A stretch of 41,681 bases of DNA, taken from the NCBI GenBank assembly GCA_016876015.1, contig VGOD01000021.1, positions 1 to 41,681 on the forward strand, given 5' to 3'. Each line of letters begins with the position of its first letter. The stretch's first letter is position 1. Of this stretch, positions 7,287 to 15,365 are shown in pieces. This DNA comes from Chloroflexota bacterium (GTDB lineage Bacteria; Chloroflexota; Anaerolineae; CG2-30-64-16). Below the pieces are notes generated by a model. It saw only the letters and a program-made list of their open reading frames with translations, was not told where the DNA came from and searched no databases. The position numbers were made by a program, and so were the translations under genes.

Positions 7287-9827
7287 ATGCCAATCATCGA
7301 AAAACTGGGCAGTTTCTTTCTGGGCCGTGAGTACGACCTGAAGACCCGGCAGGCGTTCGCCGATCGGCCGGTCAACTACGACTCGCGCGACCTGACGACC
7401 CACGCGGTCTGCGTGGGCATGACCGGCAGCGGCAAGACGGGCCTCTGCATCTGTCTGCTCGAGGAGGCCGCGCTCGATGGCGTGCCGGCGATCTTGATTG
7501 ATCCCAAAGGCGACATCACCAATCTGCTGCTCACCTTCCCCGACCTGCAGCCCGCGGACTTCTTGCCCTGGGTCAATCCTGATGACGCCCGGCGCAAGGG
7601 TCTGACGCCCGAAGCCTATGCTCAACAGGTCGCCAAGACATGGAGCGATGGCCTGGCGAGCTGGGAAGAAGGCCCCGACCGCATCCGCGCCCTGAAGAAC
7701 GCCGCCGAATTCACCATCTACACCCCAGGCTCCGATGCCGGGCTGCCCGTCAGCATCCTCAGCAGCTTCCAGGCCCCGAAGCTCGATTGGAGCACCGACG
7801 CCGAGACGTTGCGCGATCGCATCCAGGGCACGGTCTCAGGCTTGCTGGGGCTCGTCGGCATCGAGGCCGACCCCGTGCGCAGCCGCGAACACATCTTGCT
7901 CTCCAACATCATGGAGCAGGCCTGGCGCGCCGGCCAGGATCTGGATATTGCTCGCTTGATCCTGGCCGTGCAGAAGCCGCAGTTTCGCAAGATCGGCGTC
8001 TTCGATGTGGACACCTTCTATCCGGAGAAGGATCGCTTTGCCCTGGCGATGGCGCTGAACAACATCATCGCCGCTCCGAGTTTTGCGGCCTGGACGCAGG
8101 GCGAGCCGCTGGACATCGGCGACCTCCTCTACACGCCCCAGGGCAAGCCGCGGCACAGCATCTTCTACATCGCCCACCTGAGCGAAGCCGAGCGCATGTT
8201 CTTCGTCACGATCCTGCTGGAACAGGTCATCTCCTGGATGCGCAGCCAGCCAGGAACCACCAGCCTGCGCGCCATCGTCTATATGGACGAAATTTTCGGC
8301 TACTTCCCGCCGACGGCCAATCCTCCCAGCAAAAAGCCGATGCTGACGCTGCTCAAGCAGGCGCGGGCGTATGGGGTGGGCATGATGTTGACCACGCAGA
8401 ATCCGGTGGACATTGACTACAAGGGGCTGACCAACGCCGGCACCTGGTTCATCGGCAAGCTGCAGGCCGAACGCGACAAGGCCCGGCTGATGGATGGCCT
8501 GGAAAGTGTGATGGCCGAGGCGGGAACGATCAGCGATCGCAGCGTGCTCGACAAGACGATTTCGTCTCTGGATACGCGCGTGTTCCTGATGCACAACATC
8601 AACCTCAAGTCGCCCGTGATCTTCACCACCCGCTGGGCGATGAGCTATCTCCGCGGGCCGTTGACGCGTCGCCAGATCAAGACTCTGATGGAAGGTCGCA
8701 AGGCCGCCGCCGAACTCGCCCGGCCGGTTGGCCAGCCGACCGCAGCCGTCGCCAGCATCCGCGCTGGCGGTGCGCCTGGGGGTCTGGTGTCGCAGCCGCC
8801 GGTGCTGCCGCCTGGCATGTCCCAGGTATACCTGCCGCTGGCTGTCGCCGAAAGCCAGACAGCCCGCGTGATCGCCGATCGGGTCGGCGGCAACGTCCTG
8901 CCGAGCGCCAAGCGCCTGGTCTACGAGCCGGCGCTGATCGGCTTCGCCAGCGTCCGCTTCATCGATCGCCGGCGCGGAGTGGATGAACGCCGGGACTTTT
9001 CGCTGCTGCTGCCGGTGAGCGAAGGGAGCCGCATCATTTCGTGGCGAGACGCCATTCCTGTCGAAGTCATGCCACGCGAGCTGGATGACCAGCCGGAGAG
9101 CGCCGCGCTTTTCGTCGCAGCCTTGCCCGCGGGCGTCAACGATGCCAGGGCCGTGAGCGGTCTGGCGGGCGATCTGGCCGATCATCTCTATCGCAACCAG
9201 ACGTTCGCGCTCGCCCACAACCCGGCCCTCAAGCTTCACGCGCTGCCGGGCGAATCAGAGCGCGACTTCAAGGTGCGTTGCCAGCAGGCCGCGCGCGAAC
9301 AGCGCGATGTAGCCGTGGATAAGCTGCGAGACAAGTACGAGGTCAAGCTCAAACGACTCGAAACCCGCCTGGTGCGAGAAGAACGTGAGCTTGAAGAAGA
9401 CCAGGCTGAACACCGCGGCCGCGTGGGCGAGGAAGTGCTCTCTGGCCTGGCGACCGTGGCGGGCTTCCTGGGCGTGTTGGGCCGGCGCAGCACCAGCCTG
9501 CGCGGCCTTTCGACCGCGGCCAGCAAGCGCCGCATCTCCAGCTCGGCCAAAGCCGACATCGCCGAGTCGGAGGCCGCGATCGCTCGTCTGCAGGCCGATA
9601 TCGAAGAACTGAAGCAGGACATGGAGCACGACGCCAACGAACTGACGGAGCAGTGGGCGAGCATCGCAGAGGGCATCGAACACATCGCCGTCGCCCCCAG
9701 GAAGAGCGACATTGACGTGCAGATGGTCGCCCTGGCCTGGGCGCCCGCCTGGGAAGTGACCTATGAAGACGCGCGTGGTCGCAGCCGAACCGACAGCATC
9801 CCGGCGTATCGTACACAGAGCGCCTGA
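7287..9827 (+). CDS. HerA/FtsK-superfamily ATPase (DUF87-type ATP-binding protein)
   Basis: About 846 aa. The Walker A motif GMTGSGKT is at residues 44-51 and Walker B is IVYMDEIF with Asp334-Glu335, followed by LLKQARAYGVGMMLTTQNP, the sensor-like stretch typical of HerA/VirB4/FtsK ATPases. The first ~470 residues are the motor. The rest has a Pro/Gly-rich linker (about 485-535), a mixed domain, and a long charged coiled coil (roughly 660-800) interrupted by a small-residue-rich segment. Prokaryotic HerA-like ATPases move DNA or polypeptides; the role of this stand-alone subgroup is not established. No NurA nuclease or defence partner is adjacent. Start ATG 7287 follows GGAGAAGGAG; an in-frame ATG at 7242 lacks such a site. 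It overlaps the VanW gene by 65 nt. Confidence 0.85.
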   Translation: MPIIEKLGSFFLGREYDLKTRQAFADRPVNYDSRDLTTHAVCVGMTGSGKTGLCICLLEEAALDGVPAILIDPKGDITNLLLTFPDLQPADFLPWVNPDDARRKGLTPEAYAQQVAKTWSDGLASWEEGPDRIRALKNAAEFTIYTPGSDAGLPVSILSSFQAPKLDWSTDAETLRDRIQGTVSGLLGLVGIEADPVRSREHILLSNIMEQAWRAGQDLDIARLILAVQKPQFRKIGVFDVDTFYPEKDRFALAMALNNIIAAPSFAAWTQGEPLDIGDLLYTPQGKPRHSIFYIAHLSEAERMFFVTILLEQVISWMRSQPGTTSLRAIVYMDEIFGYFPPTANPPSKKPMLTLLKQARAYGVGMMLTTQNPVDIDYKGLTNAGTWFIGKLQAERDKARLMDGLESVMAEAGTISDRSVLDKTISSLDTRVFLMHNINLKSPVIFTTRWAMSYLRGPLTRRQIKTLMEGRKAAAELARPVGQPTAAVASIRAGGAPGGLVSQPPVLPPGMSQVYLPLAVAESQTARVIADRVGGNVLPSAKRLVYEPALIGFASVRFIDRRRGVDERRDFSLLLPVSEGSRIISWRDAIPVEVMPRELDDQPESAALFVAALPAGVNDARAVSGLAGDLADHLYRNQTFALAHNPALKLHALPGESERDFKVRCQQAAREQRDVAVDKLRDKYEVKLKRLETRLVREERELEEDQAEHRGRVGEEVLSGLATVAGFLGVLGRRSTSLRGLSTAASKRRISSSAKADIAESEAAIARLQADIEELKQDMEHDANELTEQWASIAEGIEHIAVAPRKSDIDVQMVALAWAPAWEVTYEDARGRSRTDSIPAYRTQSA

Positions 9828-11721
9828 ATCGCTTCCTGCTGTTCGGCGGCGCTGGGGCGTCTGGCTGCTGTTGTGGTTGCTGATCGGTCTGGCGGCCGCA
9901 GCGGTCGCGGGCGTCATTGCGGCCTACCAATTCCGCCATGCCGAGCGCATCTACGAAGGCGTGCATGTGCGCAGCATTCCGCTGGGCGGCCTAACCCTCG
10001 ATCAAGCGATCAGGGCGATCGAAGAGGGTCTGACGCCGTTCTCGGGCGCGGCGGTAACGCTGCGCTACGGCGAGCGCTCCTGGATGCTGACGCCGGCCGA
10101 CCTGGGCGTCTCGGTGGACTCGCGCGCGACCGCGCTGGAAGCGTTCGCGGTGGGACGCCAGGGGATGGCCACGCACTCGCTCTGGACCGGCCTCCAAACT
10201 GACTTGCTGGATCAATGGGATGCCCTGCGGGCGGGCCGCGCCATCTCGCCGACCTTGCGCTACGACGAGAATCGCGTCGCCTTTGCCCTCAAGCGCATTG
10301 CCCGCGAGGTGGATCAGCCGCCGAGCGAAGGCGCGCTGACCATCACCGGCCTCGAGGTGCGCGGCGTCGCGGGCAGCCCGGGTCGCCTGGTTGATCTGGA
10401 TGCCACGCGCGCCGCGCTCAACGCTGTGTTGCGCGCCGGTCAGGGGGGAACGATTCCGCTCGTCGTCCAGGAGCGCCAGCCGTCGGTCGCGTCTGTGGAA
10501 TCGGCCGCGGCTGTGGCGACTGCGCTGCTTGGTCAACCCTTGACCTTGACCGCGCCGACTGCGGATACGGTCTATCGCTTCGCGGTGGACCGCGCGACGC
10601 TTCGGCGCTGGCTGAGGCTGACCCCGAAAGCTGCATCCACCGGCGCGATGGATCTGAACGTCGAGCTGGATCGCGAACAGGTTACGGCCTATCTGAAAGA
10701 GGTCTCGGCGCAGATCAACCGCCCAGGCCGCGACGCGCTCCTGGACTTCGATCCGCTTGCCAAGAGGGTGATCGTCCTCTCGCCCAGCCAGATCGGCCAG
10801 GAGTTAGACGCCAAGGCCGCCAACGATGCCATCGCGGCGATGATTCACAGCCTGGCGCCCAACCCGCGGCCTGCCCAGAGTGCGCCGAGCAGCGCGACGC
10901 GCGAGATCACCCTGCCAGTGAAGATCATCTTGCCCAAGGTGGACAGCAACAAGATCGCCGAGCTGGGGATCGTGGAGCAGGTCAGCGAGGGCACGACCTG
11001 GTTCGCGGGCTCCAGCCGCGAGCGCGTTCAGAACATCGCCGCGGCCGCCAGCAAGTTCCGCGGGGTGGTGATCCCGCCGGGCGCGGAGTTTTCCTTCAAC
11101 CGGCATGTCGGCGAGATTACCGCGGCCAATGGCTTTGCCGATTCACTCATCATTTGGGGCGATCGCACTGCGGTGGGGATCGGCGGCGGGGTGTGTCAGG
11201 TATCCACCACGGTCTTTCGCGCGGCGTTCTTCGGCGGCTTTCCGATCACTGAGCGTTGGGCGCACGGCTATGTGGTGAGCTGGTACGGCGAGCCTGGGTT
11301 GGATGCTACAATCTACACTCCGCACGTTGACCTGCGCTTCCGCAACGATACCGGCCGGCATTTGCTCGTCAAGTCAGAGGTAGACGCGGCCAAGGGTCGT
11401 CTCACGTTCTATTTCTACGGAACCAAGCCTAACCGCAACGTGGAGATGGACAAACCGGTCACTTCGAATGTCCGGCCGCCCGACAAGCCGCTGTACCAGG
11501 AAGACCCGGCGTTGGCCCGCGGGGCAATCCAACAGGTGGAGTGGGCCAGAAACGGCATGGACGTCGTCGTCAAGCGCAAGACCCGTTACGGCGACGGCAA
11601 AGTGGTCGAGGACGAGTTCGTCAGCAAGTATCAGCCCTGGCGTGCGGTCTTCTTGTTCGGCCCAGGCACGCAACTGCCCGAAGGCGTCACCGTGCAGCCG
11701 GCCGCGACCCCCAGACCGTGA
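9763..11721 (+). CDS. VanW family protein with peptidoglycan-binding domains
   Basis: 652 aa. One transmembrane segment (about residues 30-53) after a basic cytoplasmic tail, then a large extracytoplasmic part. It has at least two repeats of the peptidoglycan-binding PF12229 type (GVHVRSIPLGGLTLDQA near 68; a second copy around 240-360). The VanW domain at about 420-560 carries FAGSSRERVQNI, FSFNRHVGEITAANGF, GGGVCQVSTT and HVDLRFRNDTG. A G5-like beta-rich tail follows. VanW proteins are cell-envelope proteins of unclear enzymology, first noted in vancomycin-resistance clusters. The start lies inside the preceding gene in another frame (65-nt overlap); GTG starts a few codons later would also be possible. 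Confidence 0.9.
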   Translation: MKTRVVAAEPTASRRIVHRAPESLPAVRRRWGVWLLLWLLIGLAAAAVAGVIAAYQFRHAERIYEGVHVRSIPLGGLTLDQAIRAIEEGLTPFSGAAVTLRYGERSWMLTPADLGVSVDSRATALEAFAVGRQGMATHSLWTGLQTDLLDQWDALRAGRAISPTLRYDENRVAFALKRIAREVDQPPSEGALTITGLEVRGVAGSPGRLVDLDATRAALNAVLRAGQGGTIPLVVQERQPSVASVESAAAVATALLGQPLTLTAPTADTVYRFAVDRATLRRWLRLTPKAASTGAMDLNVELDREQVTAYLKEVSAQINRPGRDALLDFDPLAKRVIVLSPSQIGQELDAKAANDAIAAMIHSLAPNPRPAQSAPSSATREITLPVKIILPKVDSNKIAELGIVEQVSEGTTWFAGSSRERVQNIAAAASKFRGVVIPPGAEFSFNRHVGEITAANGFADSLIIWGDRTAVGIGGGVCQVSTTVFRAAFFGGFPITERWAHGYVVSWYGEPGLDATIYTPHVDLRFRNDTGRHLLVKSEVDAAKGRLTFYFYGTKPNRNVEMDKPVTSNVRPPDKPLYQEDPALARGAIQQVEWARNGMDVVVKRKTRYGDGKVVEDEFVSKYQPWRAVFLFGPGTQLPEGVTVQPAATPRP

Positions 11722-11730
11722 GGGGACAGG

Positions 11731-11794
11731 GGTGACAAGGTGACAGGGTGACAAGGTGACGGGGTGACAAGGTGACAGGGTGAAGGCGTGACAG
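11731..11794. repeat. Microsatellite of 8-bp units, GGTGACAA/GGTGACAG
   Basis: Eight consecutive 8-bp units run from 11731, alternating GGTGACAA and GGTGACAG; later ones are degenerate (GGTGACGG, GGTGAAGG, CGTGACAG). It lies between the convergent ends of the VanW and GlcD genes. The GACAAGG core recurs in the in-frame insertion in pheT (18449-18531). Confidence 0.9.
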
Positions 11795-11820
11795 AGATCA
11801 GACGCATGGGCAGTTGTCTC

Positions 11821-11880
11821 TCGTCTCTATCTCTCGTCTCTATCTCTCGTCTCTATCTCTCGTCTCTATCTCTCGTCTCC
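11821..11880. repeat. 13-bp tandem repeat TCGTCTCTATCTC
   Basis: Four exact copies of TCGTCTCTATCTC (11821-11872) plus a partial fifth (TCGTCTCC). A pure pyrimidine/purine-biased tract in the same convergent intergenic space as the 8-bp microsatellite. No gene is seen in 11722-11898. Confidence 0.95.
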
Positions 11881-11898
11881 TCTTCTCATTCGGCCGGA

Positions 11899-13347
11899 TC
11901 ATTCGGCCGGAAAGACCTTGCCGGGGTTGAGGATGTTGAGCGGATCGAAGGCGTGTTTGATGCGGCGATGCAGCGCGATCACGGCCGGGTCGAGCGCCAA
12001 CGCCAGATAGGGCACGCGCTTGAAGCCGATGCCGTGCTCGCCGCTGATCGTGCCCCCCAGTCCGACCACACGCCGGTAGAGGTCCGTCAGAAAGGCGGCT
12101 TTGGCCGCGTTCCACGCTTCGGCCGTCAGGCCCGGCTCGGCCATCGTGTGCAGGTGCATGTTGCCATCCGCGACGTGTCCGAAGCAAAATGCCTTCATGC
12201 GGTAGGAGCGTGCGAGTTGTTCCAACACCGGCAGCAGCGGCGGGATTTGCGCCAGCGGCACTACCATGTCCTCGTCCAGTTGCTCCACGCCCAGCGCGCT
12301 GAACGCCTCGCCGATCTTCTGTCGCGGCCGCCACATCTTCTTTTCGGTGGCCGGCGTGTCTCCCACATAGATATCCAGCGCGCCCGCCTCCAAGAGCAGA
12401 TCGGCCAGGGTGTTGCGTTGCGCCTCGACCTCAGCCGGACTGTAGCCATCCACTTCCACCAGCAGCAAAGCGCGCGCTTTCGGATGCGGCAGCTTCTCGC
12501 CCAGGAAATCATAGGCAAGCTCCATCGACGCGTAGTCCATGAACTCGACGGCCGACGGGATCAGATGCCCGCGCTGGATCACTTGCGGCACCGCAGCGAT
12601 GGCCGTCTGGGCGGCCGCGAAGGGCGCCAGCAGCACGGCGCTGGCCAGCGGAGAAGGCAGCAGCCGCAGGATGATCTTGGTGAAGATGCCGAGCGTGCCC
12701 TCCGAGCCGACCATCAGGTGCACCAGATCGTAACCGGTGACATCTTTCAGCCGTTTGCCGCCGAACTGCACGATCTCGCCGGTCGGCAGCACCACCTCCA
12801 ACCCCAGCACGTAGCGCCCTGTCACGCCGTACTTCACCGCACGGCCGCCGCCCGCGTTCTCGGCCACGTTGCCGCCGATGAAGCACAGCTCCACGCTCAT
12901 CGGATAGCCGGCGTAGAAGAGGCCATGCGCCTGCACAGCCTCGCTCAGCTCGTTCGTAACGACGCCCGGCTCGACCACCGCGACCAGGTTTTCCAAGTCC
13001 AGCTCCAGGATGCGGTTCATGCGCTCGACCGAGAGCAAGATGCCGCCGTAAACGGGAGTCGCGCCGCCCGACAACCCCGAGCCGGCCCCGCGCGGGGTGA
13101 CCGGGATGCGCTCACGATTGGCCAGCCGCGTGATCTGGCTGATCTCCTCGGCGGTCGCCGGCTTGACGACCACTTCGGGCAAATAAGTCTCATAGACGCC
13201 GGCTGTCTCATCGTGCGCATAATCGGCCATGCGTTCGGGATCGGCGTAGATCACGTTCTTCGCGCCGACGATCGCGGACAGCTCGGCCACGATGGCCGGG
13301 GTAACCGGACAGTAAACGTCTGGACTTGGTGTACGAATTATGGTCAT
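11899..13347 (-). CDS. glcD: FAD-linked oxidase, glycolate oxidase GlcD / D-lactate dehydrogenase type
   Basis: 482 aa, the usual length for GlcD. It oxidises 2-hydroxyacids (glycolate, D-lactate) with FAD. The FAD-binding type 4 domain covers about residues 40-220: VVVKPATAEEIS, TPRGAGSGLSGGATP, the VVEPGVV strand, then FIGGNVAENAGGGRAVKYG. The C-terminal oxidase domain ends with FCFGHVADGNMHLH and GGTISGEHGIGFKR, both family signatures. No partner GlcE or iron-sulfur GlcF gene is adjacent, so it may be a single-subunit relative. Start ATG 13347 fits the family N-terminus; an in-frame start near 13554 would add about 69 unrelated residues crossing the divergent promoter of the methylase gene. 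Confidence 0.9.
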   Translation of the reverse strand: MTIIRTPSPDVYCPVTPAIVAELSAIVGAKNVIYADPERMADYAHDETAGVYETYLPEVVVKPATAEEISQITRLANRERIPVTPRGAGSGLSGGATPVYGGILLSVERMNRILELDLENLVAVVEPGVVTNELSEAVQAHGLFYAGYPMSVELCFIGGNVAENAGGGRAVKYGVTGRYVLGLEVVLPTGEIVQFGGKRLKDVTGYDLVHLMVGSEGTLGIFTKIILRLLPSPLASAVLLAPFAAAQTAIAAVPQVIQRGHLIPSAVEFMDYASMELAYDFLGEKLPHPKARALLLVEVDGYSPAEVEAQRNTLADLLLEAGALDIYVGDTPATEKKMWRPRQKIGEAFSALGVEQLDEDMVVPLAQIPPLLPVLEQLARSYRMKAFCFGHVADGNMHLHTMAEPGLTAEAWNAAKAAFLTDLYRRVVGLGGTISGEHGIGFKRVPYLALALDPAVIALHRRIKHAFDPLNILNPGKVFPAE

Positions 13348-13379
13348 GGTATGTCCGATGTGCTCTTGAAAGACCCGTA

Positions 13380-13428
13380 CCCAACAGGTCACGAACCGTC
13401 GCGTCCGACGGATCCGTGATCTGTTGGG
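13380..13428. repeat. Long near-perfect inverted repeat between divergent glcD and methylase genes
   Basis: CCCAACAGGTCACG (from 13380) is mirrored by CGTGATCTGTTGGG (ending 13428), with an inner CCGTCG/CGACGG pair around a CGTC loop (13402-13405). Each arm is about 22 nt, with one G/A difference and one small bulge. It ends two bases before the -35 of the plus-strand promoter and would also lie in the 5' region of the minus-strand gene. No T-run follows on either side, so an ordinary terminator is unlikely; an operator or small mobile repeat is possible. Confidence 0.85.
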
Positions 13429-13430
13429 AC

Positions 13431-13458
13431 TTGACGAATCAGCCTGATAGGCTAAAAT
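13431..13458 (+). promoter_or_regulatory. Sigma70-like promoter for the methylase gene, with a palindrome over the -10
   Basis: TTGACG at 13431-13436 and TAAAAT at 13453-13458 are 16 bp apart. The -10 sits inside the palindrome GGCTA-AAATA-TAGCC (13450-13464), which could be an operator. Confidence 0.7.
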
Positions 13459-13494
13459 ATAGCCAACCAGGCTAACCAGATTCGGAGTCGTCCT

Positions 13495-14703
13495 ATGCCT
13501 ACAACTCGCTTTGCCAACGAATACGAGCTGCAGAAGCTCATTCAGCGCTGTCACAACATCTTATGGGAACGCCACGGCTTCGATCCCGCGCAGGCCTTCG
13601 ATGAGTTCAGCAAACTACTCTTCGTCCGGCTGTACGATGAAATCACGCTGGCTGGCAGCCGGACCACTATCCACCGCCGTGAATCGCCGGAGGAGGTCGC
13701 CGCGCGCATCCGCGGGCTGTATGACCAGGCCAATGAAACCCCCGGCTTCGACCGAATTTTCATGGGTGAAGCGATCCGGGCCGACGACCTGGCCGTCAAC
13801 GAGGTCATCCGTCTACTTCAGAATTACAGCCTCCTGGAGACGACTTCGCAGGTCGAGGGGGCCGACGTCAAAGGCACGATCTACGAAAACATCATTGGCA
13901 ACACGTTCCGCGGCGAGCTGGGACAGTTCTTCACCCATCGCAGCATCGTAGAGTTCATGGTCAGATTGGTCGGCATTGACGAACGAACGGTCGTCTACGA
14001 CCCCTCTTGTGGGTCGGGCGGCTTTCTGATCATGTGCGCCAAGATCATCAGGGAGCAAATCCGACAGGCGCAGCCGGGGTTGTCTTTCGAAGCCGCCGAT
14101 GAACGACTGAAGGCGTACAGCCGCCGCGGACTGATCGGCACAGAGATCAACGAACGCACGGCCCGCGTGGCTCGGCTCAACCTGCTCATGCACGGCCTGG
14201 ACTACAGCAACATCTTCACCGTCAATGCCCTCAAGACAGACGAGTCAGACGACCCGCAGCTTCACGCGCTCCTGGATGAGAGTTCAGTAGATGTCGTCTT
14301 TGCCAATCCACCGTTTGCTGGCTATGAAAAAGACCCGAGCGTGCTGTCCAGGTTCGAGCTAGGCCAAAACGGTCAAGGCAGTGTGGCTGCGGTGACGCGC
14401 GAAGTGCTCTTCCTGGAGCGGATCATCCGCGTGTTGCGCGATGGCGGTGCAGCCGCGATCGTGATTCCGCAGGGAATCTTCACCAATCGCAATCTCGCAC
14501 GTGTGCGTGATTATATCAAACAGCGAGCACAGATCTTGGCGGTGATCGAATTGCCGGAGTGGGCGTTCATCCCATCGGGAACCAGTGTGCGGGGCAGCCT
14601 GCTCTTCATACGCAAACTGGCTCGCGTTCCCGATGTGTACCGCGTCTTCATGAAGCGCGTGGGCGACATCGGTTTCACATCCACAGGCCGCTTCTGCAGT
14701 TGA
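13495..14703 (+). CDS. hsdM: Type I restriction-modification N6-adenine methylase, C-terminally truncated
   Basis: 402 aa. The N-terminal HsdM_N region (residues 1-130, with YDEITLAG) and the N6_Mtase core are clear: GQFFTHRSIVEFMV, the SAM motif DPSCGSGGF (Asp169), and catalytic NPPF (residues 271-274). HsdM methylates adenine as part of an M2S or R2M2S complex that needs HsdS for target choice. The protein stops abruptly at GFTSTGRFCS, where relatives carry a longer C-terminus or a fused specificity module. Just downstream, in another frame, lies the end of a specificity-type domain (14704-14924), so an internal deletion probably joined the two out of frame. No HsdR or intact HsdS is present; it is probably a non-functional or orphan relic. 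Confidence 0.88.
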   Translation: MPTTRFANEYELQKLIQRCHNILWERHGFDPAQAFDEFSKLLFVRLYDEITLAGSRTTIHRRESPEEVAARIRGLYDQANETPGFDRIFMGEAIRADDLAVNEVIRLLQNYSLLETTSQVEGADVKGTIYENIIGNTFRGELGQFFTHRSIVEFMVRLVGIDERTVVYDPSCGSGGFLIMCAKIIREQIRQAQPGLSFEAADERLKAYSRRGLIGTEINERTARVARLNLLMHGLDYSNIFTVNALKTDESDDPQLHALLDESSVDVVFANPPFAGYEKDPSVLSRFELGQNGQGSVAAVTREVLFLERIIRVLRDGGAAAIVIPQGIFTNRNLARVRDYIKQRAQILAVIELPEWAFIPSGTSVRGSLLFIRKLARVPDVYRVFMKRVGDIGFTSTGRFCS

Positions 14704-14924
14704 TGACGATCTACTCGACCGGTGAGATGTCGGGGCGCACCTCCGAAAAGGATCTGCGGCGTCTGCAGATTCCCCTGCCCGACGACCACCATCGTCTGGC
14801 TGACTCATTCCGAGAACGCCGGGCACGTCTCGCTGAGTTGAAGCGGCAGGCGGCAGACCAGCAAGACCAGATCGCCCAACTGCGCACGCAGATCATCGAG
14901 GGCGCCGCCGACTCTACCGAGTAA
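14704..14924 (+). pseudogene. C-terminal remnant of a type I specificity (HsdS-like) module
   Basis: In a frame different from hsdM, the sequence reads MTIYSTGEMSGRTSEKDL, then RRLQIPLPDDHHRLADSF, then a coiled coil ELKRQAADQQDQIAQLRTQI and a stop at 14924. The pattern (conserved Gly/Ser-rich turn, DL-x-x-x-x-IPLP, then a helix) is that of the end of a target-recognition domain and its dimerisation helix in HsdS or HsdM-S fusions. No upstream part of a recognition domain exists between it and hsdM, so it cannot specify a target. Confidence 0.75.
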
Positions 14925-14987
14925 CCTCGAAGCCCTGAGCCTGGTAGCGGATCTCGCGCCAACGCCACGGTGGTGAGTCCCCCTACC

Positions 14988-15365
14988 TCAATACGCGTTG
15001 AGTTCTGCCAACCGGTCATCTTCGATCCCGAAGTGATGCGCCAGCTCGTGCAAGAGCACGCGCGTGATCATTGCGCGCAACTCTTCGACCGTGCGGCAGC
15101 GCCGCACGATCGGCCACCGATAGATGCTGATCTTGTCGGGCGGCGTCAGCCCATAGTGGCTGCCGCGATGGGTCTGCGGCACGCCATGATAGAAGCCGAG
15201 CAGCTCATCCGGGTGACGCAGCCGCGCCTGGCGCAGCGTCGCGCGGTCGGGCCAATCTTCCACCACGACCGCGACGTTGTCCAGCCGCTCCTGGAAAGCA
15301 TCTGGCAGGGCGGCCAACGCCTCCGCGACCAGATCCTCGAAAAGCTCTTGATCCACCTCAAACAT
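14988..15365 (-). CDS. Small zincin, metallopeptidase family (MMP-like, PF06262 type)
   Basis: 125 aa, typical of this minimal metalloprotease family. The HExxHxxGxxD zinc motif reads LLHELAHHFGIEDD (His106, Glu107, His110, Asp116). Upstream strands such as LDNVAVVVEDWP and DKISIYRWPI match the family core. Soluble, no signal peptide; the biological substrate is not known for this family. Its ATG overlaps the end of fabF by 8 nt, so the two are co-translated. Confidence 0.88.
   Translation of the reverse strand: MFEVDQELFEDLVAEALAALPDAFQERLDNVAVVVEDWPDRATLRQARLRHPDELLGFYHGVPQTHRGSHYGLTPPDKISIYRWPIVRRCRTVEELRAMITRVLLHELAHHFGIEDDRLAELNAY

Noticed and set aside
11722..11898. ORF of 543 aa on plus starting at 11788
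   Set aside because: It is the antisense shadow of the glcD-like gene and starts in microsatellite sequence.
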